Positions 1 to 6,844 of a stretch of 19,529 bases of DNA are shown here, piece by piece. Source of the DNA: FEN-1088 sp031407985. GTDB lineage: Bacteria > Myxococcota_A > Polyangia > Fen-1088. The DNA lies in NCBI GenBank assembly GCA_031407985.1, contig JANOJB010000235.1, positions 1-19,529 of the forward strand, read 5' to 3'. A model generated the notes under the pieces. That model was not told the DNA's origin. It did no database searches and was given only the letters and a program-made list of their open reading frames with translations. Position 1 is the first letter of the stretch; every line of letters begins with the position of its first letter. The position numbers were made by a program, and so were the translations under genes.

Positions 1-6
1 AGCATC

Positions 7-1440
7 CTAGGCCATCAGGGCCGCAAGTACGCCGGCTCCGCCCGTCCCGAAGTTTGGGGCGGCCGTGCTCTTGTCCCGGATCGCGGCCGTGATCAACGTA
101 TTGAATACCTTGTTGTTCGTGACGTTTCCCGCGTCGACGTACGCTCCCTGTTTCAGATATCCACCACCGTTGCCCGCGATGATATGCGGGACATTCCTGA
201 AGCTGTGCGAGGGTCCGTCAGCGACGTGATTGGTCCACATGATGAAGGATTTGTCGAAGAGCCCGCGCGCCTTGAACTGATCCAGACCGTGCAGCAGCGT
301 CTTCATTCGTAGGACATCGATCTCGGCGTGCGCCTGTTCCGCCGTCGCATTCGATCCGGTGGCGGAATCAGAAGCCACGCGGTGGCTAAGGTGATGGAAT
401 GGCCAGTTCAGGCTGGCGTTCGCCGGCACGGCGTATTTCGTGGCGTCGGTGCCATCGCCGTGCTGAAGGGTTGCGACCCGATTGAGGTTGCAGGCGAATG
501 CCAGCGCGACCAGCTCCAGGTGAAGCTTGGCAACGTCTTCGATCATGCCGTTGGTCTTGAACGCAAGGCCACTCTTCAAGGCGTCCAGTTGCGTGGTCGC
601 CAGCCCGTCCTTCGAACACGCCGCTCCCATGGTGGTGATCGCGACCTCCGTGTCACGGATGGAGTCGAAGTGTTGCTTGAGGCGCTGTTTGTCGGCCGCG
701 CTCAGGGTCGACATGCCCATCAGGCTGTTCAGCTCGGCCCGCACCAGATCGTTGACGCTCTTGCGCGTGGTGGCCAACTCGGCGGCTACGGGATCGGTGG
801 TGGTGCCTCCCCCGGTGGTCGTCGTCGTCAACCCGACCAGCTTCGAGTAAAGCGTATAAGGGTTATCGTCGGCGGCCCGCACCTGACCGGCGCCCGCTCC
901 CTTGAAGGAAATTCTCTCGGCGATGTATCCGTTCTTCTTGTTGCCGGCGTACAGGGTCAGGGGATCCGCAGCGTTCGCGTTCACGGCTTGGGCTATCACC
1001 ATGTCGGCCGAGATACCACCGGAATAGGCCGCAGAGCCGCTTCCCGCCGACGGTGCCGCCGTCAGCGATTCGCAGAGTCCCTGCGCGTGACCACAGCCGC
1101 CGACGCTCGGCGAGGGGAAGTTGATGTTCTTGACGAACAGCAGGTTCGCCGCGTGGGGCGCCAGCACGCTGGTGGCCTTGTCCGTCATGCCCATCAGCGA
1201 CGCCGTCGTCAGCGCGCCGGTCGCGCTGGGGAAGAACTTGCTGCCCACCACGCCGCAGGCGGCGACGATAAACAAGCTGAATACGGGCTGGCCTTCCGCC
1301 GCCCAGGCCGACCGCTCGGGAAGTCCCTCCAAGAAAGGCAGCCCGATCGCAACCGTTCCCGCCCCACGCAGAAACGCCCGTCGATTCACGACCGTGCGAT
1401 TGACGATCGGGGCATTGATTGCTTCCGACTTGGATTTCAC
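7..1440 (-). CDS. DUF1552 (HXXSHH-type) Tat-exported protein
   Basis: Protein of 477 residues, of unknown biochemical function, in the DUF1552 family. Members are common in planctomycetes and myxobacteria and are usually encoded beside DUF1592-type proteins. The N-terminus has a twin-arginine signal: RRAFLRG at about residues 20-26, then a hydrophobic stretch ending near SAWA (44-47), so export of a folded and possibly cofactor-bearing protein to the periplasm is expected. The family signature is seen as HHLSHR at 349-354, where the last His of HXXSHH is Arg. A conserved C-terminal block follows (NHVADGPSH near 404-412, then IIAGNGGGYLKQG). A short Thr/Gly-rich linker lies at 205-215. The GTG start is chosen because GGAGGT lies 5 bases upstream and because it gives a 4-base GTGA overlap with the preceding lipoprotein gene; the frame stays open further upstream but there runs antiparallel in sense only as a shadow of that gene. 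The stop is 6 bases from the window edge. The family call is secure; the role is not known. Confidence 0.9.
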   Translation of the reverse strand: MKSKSEAINAPIVNRTVVNRRAFLRGAGTVAIGLPFLEGLPERSAWAAEGQPVFSLFIVAACGVVGSKFFPSATGALTTASLMGMTDKATSVLAPHAANLLFVKNINFPSPSVGGCGHAQGLCESLTAAPSAGSGSAAYSGGISADMVIAQAVNANAADPLTLYAGNKKNGYIAERISFKGAGAGQVRAADDNPYTLYSKLVGLTTTTTGGGTTTDPVAAELATTRKSVNDLVRAELNSLMGMSTLSAADKQRLKQHFDSIRDTEVAITTMGAACSKDGLATTQLDALKSGLAFKTNGMIEDVAKLHLELVALAFACNLNRVATLQHGDGTDATKYAVPANASLNWPFHHLSHRVASDSATGSNATAEQAHAEIDVLRMKTLLHGLDQFKARGLFDKSFIMWTNHVADGPSHSFRNVPHIIAGNGGGYLKQGAYVDAGNVTNNKVFNTLITAAIRDKSTAAPNFGTGGAGVLAALMA

Positions 1441-3287
1441 GGGGCACCTCCGACGCGTGTCCTGAATGCGTTGTTCTTGACCAGGTCCAGCATCACTTGT
1501 TTGACGGAGCCGCCCGCGGCCATGCTGGTCGCCGCCAACGTGCTGAGCAACGGCATGTCCTTCGCGACCATGTCGCGCTGCAGGGCAAAACTGGCGATCT
1601 TCTTCGCGAAGCACAGGTGGGCCTGCTGTCCGTTGGCCAGAAGCGGCATCAGATCGGCCGCCCCCGTGAAGGTCTTCGCACCCTCGATGAAGTTGTACGA
1701 ACCGCTGCTGTCGATGGCCAGTCCGCCGTTCTCCGTGTCCACATATTTCCCCATCCCGTCGAAGTGTTCGAAGGCGAAGCCGATCGGGTTGATCAGTTGA
1801 TTGTGACAGGCGCCGCCGCACCCGGTGGTCAAGGTCGAGATGCGCTGGCGGTTCGTTTGTCCCGCCATCAGCGCGGGAACGGGCGGAATCACACCCGCGG
1901 GCGGGCCAAGCGGCGCGCACAGAACGTCGACGTTGATGCTGACGCCGCGGTGAATGGAACTGGGCTCGGCATTGAAGGCGTAAAGGGTCAGGAACGGCAG
2001 TTGCGAGAAGTAACCCACGCGCTTGGCGCCCAGGTTGCGCTCCGCGAAACCGCTGGCGGGCGCGGCGATTCCGCCTTCGTACAGCGCGGCCGTCTGCGGC
2101 CCCACGAAGCCCCAGGTCGCCGTCAAGACGTCCCTGACGCCCAGCCCTTGCGTGAAGATCTTGTCGAAAAACAGATACGAACTTTCTTGGTACTCGGCGT
2201 TCAGTGCTTCCTTGTACGTCGGAACGTTGAGCTTGCTGATGGTCGCGTAGCGATCGAAATGCAGGAGCTCGCCGTAAAAATTCCTCATGGTGGCCGTGGT
2301 CGTCGGCTCGCCCAGCATGGTCGCGGCCAGGGCCGCCGCCCCGTCGACGGTATCCAACCTGCCGGGCCCCGCGGCCGAATCGAGGAGCGCGTCGTTCGGG
2401 GTCGTGCCGCGCAACCACAGCGCGAGTTTTGCGGCCATTTCATAGCCGTTGAGCGGCGCTGCGTTCGCTCCGCTTTCGGCGCGATAGAGGAAGTACGGCG
2501 ATTGCAGCATCGCGCGAATGACCAGTGAGGCACCCTTGGCGAAGGCGGTTCGCGTTCCGGCCAACGTTGCTCCCGAGTTAAACAACGTCATATACGTTGT
2601 CTTCTCGGCGGTGGTCAGCGGCCTACGGTACGCCCGGCGCCCGAAGGCCGATATGAACCCCGCCGCGTCCGTACCCGCGTACACCCGGGCCAACGCCGCG
2701 TCGGTGGCGGTGACCTGCGTGGCCAGTGTTTCGGACGCCGCCTGAAAATCGGCCCACGATCTTTGATTGACGTCCAGGACGTGTTCGTTGTTGGAAAAGT
2801 CCGTGGTTCCCGCGACGGCGGTTTGAAAACCGCTGTCCAAGCCAACGGGAGCGAGCAGGGCCAGGCTGTCCCGAACGCTGGCTGCCCACTGGGAGTTCGT
2901 CAGGCGAACGAAACGGAAGTACACCGGGCTGCCGGCCAGATCGATCGTGCCGGGCGTTCCCGTACCGGCGCCACCCGTGCCCGTCACGGTTGCACCGCCA
3001 CTGCCGGCCGTACCCGGGACATTGCCCGTGCCACTGCCACCTGTGTTCCCCGGACCGACGACCCCAGTGCCGCCCACGCCGGTTCCGGCGCCCGACCCAG
3101 TTCCCGCGGTGCCCGGGGTTCCGGTCCCCCCCGGACCAGCCCCCGGGCTACCGCCAGAACCCGTAGAGTTTCCGCCCGACCCTGAACTGCCTGAACCTGG
3201 CGAAACGCCGTCGACATTCGCGACACACGCCGAGAGCGACGCCAAAGCCAGCGCCGCCGCATAGGTCGTGACCAATCGGGTTCTCAT
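1437..3287 (-). CDS. DUF1592/DUF1588/DUF1585-family lipoprotein with cytochrome-like motif
   Basis: Protein of 616 residues beginning with a lipoprotein signal peptide (MRTRLV... LSAC, predicted lipidated Cys21), so it probably sits in the outer or inner membrane leaflet facing the periplasm or the surface. Residues about 30-115 form a Gly/Ser/Thr-rich tether. The folded part follows the domain order of the family: a DUF1587-like start (FRFVRLTNSQW, 124-134), DUF1595 (FGRRAYRRPLTTAE, 215-228), DUF1592 (SPYFLYRAE at 263-271 to about 390), DUF1588 (HRGVSINVDVLCAPLGPP to NPIGFAFEHFDGMG, 446-513) and DUF1585 (CFAKKIASFALQRD to the end). DUF1588 normally carries a c-type heme-like CXXCH; here it is C490-GGA-C494-H495, that is CX3CH. 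The start at 3287 is preceded by GGGGG about 6 bases upstream and is the only one giving a signal peptide. Function is unknown; a redox role with the overlapping DUF1552 protein is a guess from the family. Confidence 0.9.
   Translation of the reverse strand: MRTRLVTTYAAALALASLSACVANVDGVSPGSGSSGSGGNSTGSGGSPGAGPGGTGTPGTAGTGSGAGTGVGGTGVVGPGNTGGSGTGNVPGTAGSGGATVTGTGGAGTGTPGTIDLAGSPVYFRFVRLTNSQWAASVRDSLALLAPVGLDSGFQTAVAGTTDFSNNEHVLDVNQRSWADFQAASETLATQVTATDAALARVYAGTDAAGFISAFGRRAYRRPLTTAEKTTYMTLFNSGATLAGTRTAFAKGASLVIRAMLQSPYFLYRAESGANAAPLNGYEMAAKLALWLRGTTPNDALLDSAAGPGRLDTVDGAAALAATMLGEPTTTATMRNFYGELLHFDRYATISKLNVPTYKEALNAEYQESSYLFFDKIFTQGLGVRDVLTATWGFVGPQTAALYEGGIAAPASGFAERNLGAKRVGYFSQLPFLTLYAFNAEPSSIHRGVSINVDVLCAPLGPPAGVIPPVPALMAGQTNRQRISTLTTGCGGACHNQLINPIGFAFEHFDGMGKYVDTENGGLAIDSSGSYNFIEGAKTFTGAADLMPLLANGQQAHLCFAKKIASFALQRDMVAKDMPLLSTLAATSMAAGGSVKQVMLDLVKNNAFRTRVGGAP
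1446..1451 (-). promoter_or_regulatory. Ribosome binding site deciding the GTG start of the DUF1552 gene
   Basis: On the minus strand this reads GGAGGT, a near-perfect Shine-Dalgarno sequence, followed by a 5-base spacer and GTG at 1440. It lies inside the last codons of the upstream lipoprotein gene. It supports the GTG start and shows that the downstream protein can initiate independently as well as by coupling at the GTGA overlap. Confidence 0.75.
2946..3200 (-). repeat. Low-complexity Gly/Ser/Thr coding repeat (lipoprotein tether)
   Basis: Irregular GC-rich repeats of Gly-Thr-Gly, Gly-Ser-Gly and Pro-Gly-Thr codons encode about 85 residues between lipidated Cys21 and the first folded domain. 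On the plus strand the same DNA reads as a Pro/Val-rich frame, which is a shadow. The tract likely acts as a flexible spacer lifting the domain off the membrane, and such DNA is prone to slippage and length variation. Confidence 0.75.
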
Positions 3288-3466
3288 CGGGACCCCCGCT
3301 TTCGTTTTCCGAAGGAAGGAGTGATTGATCTGATTGCCACTCCGGAATTGAGATTCCCGGCAACGCCCCTTCTGATCCCGCGGCGTCGCAGAAACCTCGA
3401 AAGGACCGTTGATCGAGTGGGGGAATGTAGGCGCTGGGGGGATTCCCCGGCCGCCGGGCGGAGGGA
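3288..3466. other. Intergenic region upstream of the DUF1592-DUF1552 pair
   Basis: A 179-base gap between two minus-strand genes. No gene is seen in it. It should hold either the promoter of the lipoprotein gene or only a leader, if the three minus-strand genes are co-transcribed. An imperfect palindrome lies at 3342-3360 (CCGGAAT, 4-base loop, ATTCCCGG with one bulged base). Just after the stop of the HEAT protein gene, two mutually exclusive short hairpins can form (CCCGG/CCGGG at 3446-3458, GGGG/CCCC at 3438-3448), with no T-run after them, so a terminator is possible but weak. I found no convincing -35/-10 pair. Confidence 0.4.
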
Positions 3467-5236
3467 CTACAACGTCAGAGCGCTGGTCGTCGTCGGAGCC
3501 GCCGGATCGGGAGCGGCGGTCTGGGGTCGCGCGGCGGGCGTGGCCGGTTTGACCTCCGCCGCGGCGGCCGGCGCGCGGCGCAACCACGCTCCAAGGACAT
3601 CGATGGCGTCACGCGGTGGGAGCGACTCAAACTTCTCGACGATCCAGCCCGCGGCTTCCTGGTTCCGACTTTCCTTCAACATCTGATGCACCGACTCCGT
3701 CGGCGGAGTCGAAGGGGCTGCCGCCGCCAGGGCGTCCGCCTTTCCAGGTGCCTGGTTGGCCTGCGCTGGCGCTTTGCCCTGCCCCGCCACGATGGTCCGA
3801 ACTTCGGTTGGCATACGCGCGTCGGCGTTCACAGCATCCAGTTCAGCCCGCGCCGCCGCATCCTTTCGTGCCGCCAGTGCCCGCGCCGCCGACACCTGGA
3901 CCGGCGGGTTGTCCTTCTTCACCATGGTTCCCAGGAATGCGGCCGAGGCCTTCGTCGACATTTGCGCCAGTTCGGCCGCCACCAACTGCCCCGGACGCGG
4001 ATCGGTTTCGCGTGCCAGTAGGTAAAGCTGGTCCAGCGCCGTATCGCCACCGGCCCGGACCATTCCCGCGGAAGCGGCGCCACGGACCTCGACGGCCTTG
4101 TCACGAAGAAGCGGCGCCATCCGGTACATTTCGGAACGCCCCGCACCCTTGCGCACAGACGCAAGTATCGCGGCGCCACGCAGTGCCGGATCCTTGTCGT
4201 CGATGGTCGAGATCACGACGGAACGCGCCGCCGCCGGCGCCAACGTCAGCAACGAATTCATCGCCGACAGACGCAGCGCCTTTGGCTGCTGAACATCCGC
4301 GACAATGGTTGCCAGCGATGCCGCGCACGGGGTGACGTCAGCACCCGCCGCTGCGGCCGCGTGCAACGCCGTCAAAGCCAACTCGCGGTCGGACACCTTG
4401 CCACCCTCCAGGGAGGTGCGGACGGCATCACAAACGTCGATCCCCAACGAAAACAGCCCGCGCGCCGCCAAGTCCACGGTGGCGCGCGACCCCAGCGCCG
4501 TGCGCAGCCGCGCGACCTGCGAACGATCGCCGGCCTGGGCCAAAGCCACCGAAGCGGCCACGTTCAATACGGGATCGGGGGAGGTCCGGGAAAGAAATAA
4601 CCGGGCAAACCGATCCAGGCCCGCGGTCCCACCTTCCTTCGCCCCGTCACGCACGCGCCGCAACGCCTCGCCCACGCGATTGGCCAGCATCAGACGGGGC
4701 AGCGACACATCCAGCGGATCGTCCTTACGCACGACCCGCGCACCCGCCGCGCAGGCGCGGTGATCGCGCGAGAAGGTCCATTCAAGATGGGCATAGGTGT
4801 CGTCGGAGACCACGTCCGCCGAAGGAAGCGCGTAGGGCGCGGCCTTACGAACGACATCCATCGCGGCGCGGTCGAATGCGGGTGTGCCCGAGGACTTCTT
4901 GACCGCCACCTCGGCAATCGTCCCGTCCCAACGAATCACCACCTCCAGCATCACTTGTCGCGACGGATTGTTCATCGCGTGCGTCGTGGGATAGGTGGCC
5001 GCAACCGTCTTGATGAAGTTCTCGTGCCAAGCACCGTGAATGCGATCGTGAGTGCGGCGCAGATACTCGCCTTCCGGGCCTTGCGTGACGATCACCGGCT
5101 CGGCGCGGGCCGGTGCCGCGACGGCGGCGGGTTTCGCGCCGGGCGCGCCGGGACCTGCGTGCGCGTCTTCCATTGAAGCCACGAGACCGGCGCCCAAGAG
5201 AAGCGGAAAAATGAACAAACGCATCGCGTGCCGCAT
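3467..5236 (-). CDS. Secreted TonB C-terminal-like domain plus HEAT-repeat protein
   Basis: Protein of 589 residues with a cleavable-looking signal peptide (MRLFIFPLLLGAGL..., probable cut after AHA at 25-27). Residues about 58-158 resemble a TonB/TolA-type C-terminal domain: VMLEVVIRWDGTIAEVAVKK, then SSGTPAFDRAAMDVVRKAAP, and a final strand at LEWTF. Residues about 175-510 are Ala/Leu-rich helical pairs of HEAT/armadillo type (for example LRDKAVEVRGAASAGMVRAG and VSAARALAARKDAAARAELD). The C-terminus is Pro/Ala-rich and probably disordered. The classical N-terminal membrane anchor and Pro-rich periplasm-spanning arm of TonB are absent, so this is unlikely to be an energy-transducing TonB. 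A periplasmic scaffold is more likely. ATG 5236 is preferred over 5278 (no ribosome binding site) because a GGGGTG lies just upstream and the signal peptide then begins near residue 1; ATG 5224 is also possible. The gene is divergent from the acyl-CoA ligase gene. Confidence 0.8.
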   Translation of the reverse strand: MRHAMRLFIFPLLLGAGLVASMEDAHAGPGAPGAKPAAVAAPARAEPVIVTQGPEGEYLRRTHDRIHGAWHENFIKTVAATYPTTHAMNNPSRQVMLEVVIRWDGTIAEVAVKKSSGTPAFDRAAMDVVRKAAPYALPSADVVSDDTYAHLEWTFSRDHRACAAGARVVRKDDPLDVSLPRLMLANRVGEALRRVRDGAKEGGTAGLDRFARLFLSRTSPDPVLNVAASVALAQAGDRSQVARLRTALGSRATVDLAARGLFSLGIDVCDAVRTSLEGGKVSDRELALTALHAAAAAGADVTPCAASLATIVADVQQPKALRLSAMNSLLTLAPAAARSVVISTIDDKDPALRGAAILASVRKGAGRSEMYRMAPLLRDKAVEVRGAASAGMVRAGGDTALDQLYLLARETDPRPGQLVAAELAQMSTKASAAFLGTMVKKDNPPVQVSAARALAARKDAAARAELDAVNADARMPTEVRTIVAGQGKAPAQANQAPGKADALAAAAPSTPPTESVHQMLKESRNQEAAGWIVEKFESLPPRDAIDVLGAWLRRAPAAAAEVKPATPAARPQTAAPDPAAPTTTSALTL

Positions 5237-5311
5237 GGGCACCCCATCGTCGGATCCCAAGGCAACATTTAGGCCCATTTAGGCCTGAACGGCGCTGGAT
5301 GTTCCCTGCCC
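5237..5311. promoter_or_regulatory. Divergent promoter region, HEAT protein / ligase-recCBD operon
   Basis: These 75 bases separate the divergent starts at 5236 (minus) and 5312 (plus), so both promoters, or at least their core, must lie here or run into the coding ends. The centre is locally AT-richer (ACATTTAGG...) than the surroundings and contains a perfect tandem repeat. No clear sigma-70 hexamer pair with 16-18 base spacing was found on either strand, so the promoter call rests on gene layout. Confidence 0.5.
5266..5285. repeat. Perfect 10-base tandem direct repeat in the divergent promoter
   Basis: CATTTAGGCC occurs twice with no gap, at 5266-5275 and 5276-5285. The two copies are one helical turn apart, placing identical half-sites on the same DNA face, as expected for a head-to-tail protein dimer or a response-regulator-type operator. 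It could also be chance or a small duplication. Confidence 0.7.
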
Positions 5312-6844
5312 ATGGACGCATCATCTGCCGCGATGGCGGGGACATACGGAACCAGGTTGCTGGATGGTCTGCTGGACCACTTGGCGACCGACACCGCGAT
5401 TCCGGCACCGACGGGCGCCGCGACCTATGGCGCGTTGGTAACGCGCTCCGCCGGCGTCGCTCGGGGGCTGTTGAATGGGCGCCGATCGCTGGCCGGCGCG
5501 CGCGTCGCGCTGCTGCTTCCGCCAGGTGCTGCCTTCGTGGAGACGCTGCTGGGGATCCTGCGGGCCGGGGGCGTTGCGGTGCCTTTGTCGGCGGTGCACA
5601 CAGCGCCCGAACTGGACCACATCCTGAGCACCGCGGCTCCCGACGCCACGATCGTCGACGTAAACCTGACAGCCAGGCTGGACGAATGGAGCGCAAACCG
5701 CGACCCGGCTCGCCTCGGCCGACGCATTGAATGGTCCGGTACGCCCGGCAATCTTGCTCCCGGGACGGAACACGAACTGCCAGGGTTGAACGACGACGAC
5801 ATGGCCCTGATGCTGTTCACGTCCGGGACGACTGGAAAACCCAAAGGGGTCAACCTGTCGCACGCGGGGATCGCCGCCACGTTGGAATCCCTTCACCAAT
5901 CGTGGCGGTGGCGCCGCGATGACCGTTTGCTGCACGCGTTGCCGCTGTATCACACGCACGGCCTCATCGTCGCGCTGCTGGGTGCGCTGTGGGCTGGGGC
6001 AGGCGTTCGTTTCGTGCCGTTCGATGCCGCCCACGTGTGGGGCACCTTCGGGGAAGTCACCGTGTTCATGGCGGTGCCGACCATGTACGTTCGGCTTTGC
6101 GACGCCTTTTCCGCCGCGGCTCCGGAACAACGCGCTGATTGGACCCGGAACGCGCGAGCGCTGAGGCTTGCCACCAGCGGATCGGCGGCGCTGCCCGCCG
6201 CGCTGTTGGCCCGGTTCGCGGAGGCAACCGGGCAGACCATCCTGGAGCGTTATGGGATGACCGAGATCGGCATGGCGCTTTCGAACCCGTACGACGGTCC
6301 GCGCATCCCCGGCTCGGTGGGTTTGCCGTTGCCCGGGGTCACCATCGACATCGTCGACGAACGGGAACTGCCCGTGCCCGACGGTGAACCGGGTGAACTG
6401 CGCGTCCGATCGCCGCAACTGTTTGTCGGATACCACGGAGATCCCGACGGCACGGCGGCATCCTACGATCCGGCCGGGCGGTTTCGCACCGGCGACACGG
6501 CCACGCGCGACGCGGACGGATACATCCGATTGCTTGGTAGAACATCGGTCGACATCTTGAAAAGCGGCGGCTACAAACTGTCCGCGCTGGAAATCGAGGA
6601 GGTTCTGCGTGGCCATCCGGCCATCGCGGATGTGGCGGTGATCGGCGTGCCGGATCCCGTATGGGGTGATTGCGTGACGGCCTGCGTGGTCCCGCGCGAC
6701 GGCGCGACGCCACCGACGGTCGACGACCTGCGTGCCTTCGCCCGGGACGCCCTGGCGCCCTACAAACTGCCCCGAGCGCTGCGGGTGTTGCCGGTCTTGC
6801 CGCGCAACCCAATGGGCAAGGTCCAGAAGAGTCTGTTGAAGTGA
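5312..6844 (+). CDS. Malonyl-CoA synthetase-like (MatB/ACSF3-type) acyl-CoA ligase
   Basis: Protein of 510 residues of the adenylate-forming ANL superfamily, which activates a carboxylate with ATP to an acyl-AMP and transfers it to CoA. The P-loop MLFTSGTTGKPKGV is at about 168-181, followed by LPLYHTHGL. The A5 motif RYGMTEIGMALSNPYDG, then the PGSVGLPLPGV block, the hinge and A8 region (FRTGDTATRDADGYI, GRTSVDILKSGGYKLSALE) and the C-terminal catalytic lysine in NPMGKVQK (Lys503) follow in order. The motif RYGMTEIGM...PGSVG-PLPGV, the GRTSVDI-K-GGYK block and the overall length are typical of malonyl/methylmalonyl-CoA synthetases, so malonate or methylmalonate is the best substrate guess, but this is not proven. 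The protein is probably cytosolic. ATG 5312 is used; the ribosome binding site is weak, and ATG 5333 is an in-frame alternative. The TGA stop overlaps the recC GTG by 4 bases, so the gene leads the recCBD operon, an unexpected partner. Confidence 0.88.
   Translation: MDASSAAMAGTYGTRLLDGLLDHLATDTAIPAPTGAATYGALVTRSAGVARGLLNGRRSLAGARVALLLPPGAAFVETLLGILRAGGVAVPLSAVHTAPELDHILSTAAPDATIVDVNLTARLDEWSANRDPARLGRRIEWSGTPGNLAPGTEHELPGLNDDDMALMLFTSGTTGKPKGVNLSHAGIAATLESLHQSWRWRRDDRLLHALPLYHTHGLIVALLGALWAGAGVRFVPFDAAHVWGTFGEVTVFMAVPTMYVRLCDAFSAAAPEQRADWTRNARALRLATSGSAALPAALLARFAEATGQTILERYGMTEIGMALSNPYDGPRIPGSVGLPLPGVTIDIVDERELPVPDGEPGELRVRSPQLFVGYHGDPDGTAASYDPAGRFRTGDTATRDADGYIRLLGRTSVDILKSGGYKLSALEIEEVLRGHPAIADVAVIGVPDPVWGDCVTACVVPRDGATPPTVDDLRAFARDALAPYKLPRALRVLPVLPRNPMGKVQKSLLK

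Noticed and set aside
328..1800. 490-codon open frame on the plus strand
   Set aside because: It lies antisense to the DUF1552 and lipoprotein genes, spans their junction, is Arg-rich without any recognisable domain, and results from GC-rich third positions.
2947..3264. Pro/Val-rich plus-strand frame resembling an elastin-like protein
   Set aside because: It is the antisense reading of the Gly-rich tether of the lipoprotein, whose signal peptide and domains are clear on the minus strand.
3342..3360. Imperfect palindrome as a sure operator
   Set aside because: One arm has a bulged base, there is only one copy, and no promoter hexamers sit beside it, so it is noted only within the intergenic entry.
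6670..6840. 57-codon upstream extension of recC
   Set aside because: It overlaps the conserved C-terminus of the ligase in another frame. The GTG at 6841 gives the family-typical start VIRVCYSNRIE.
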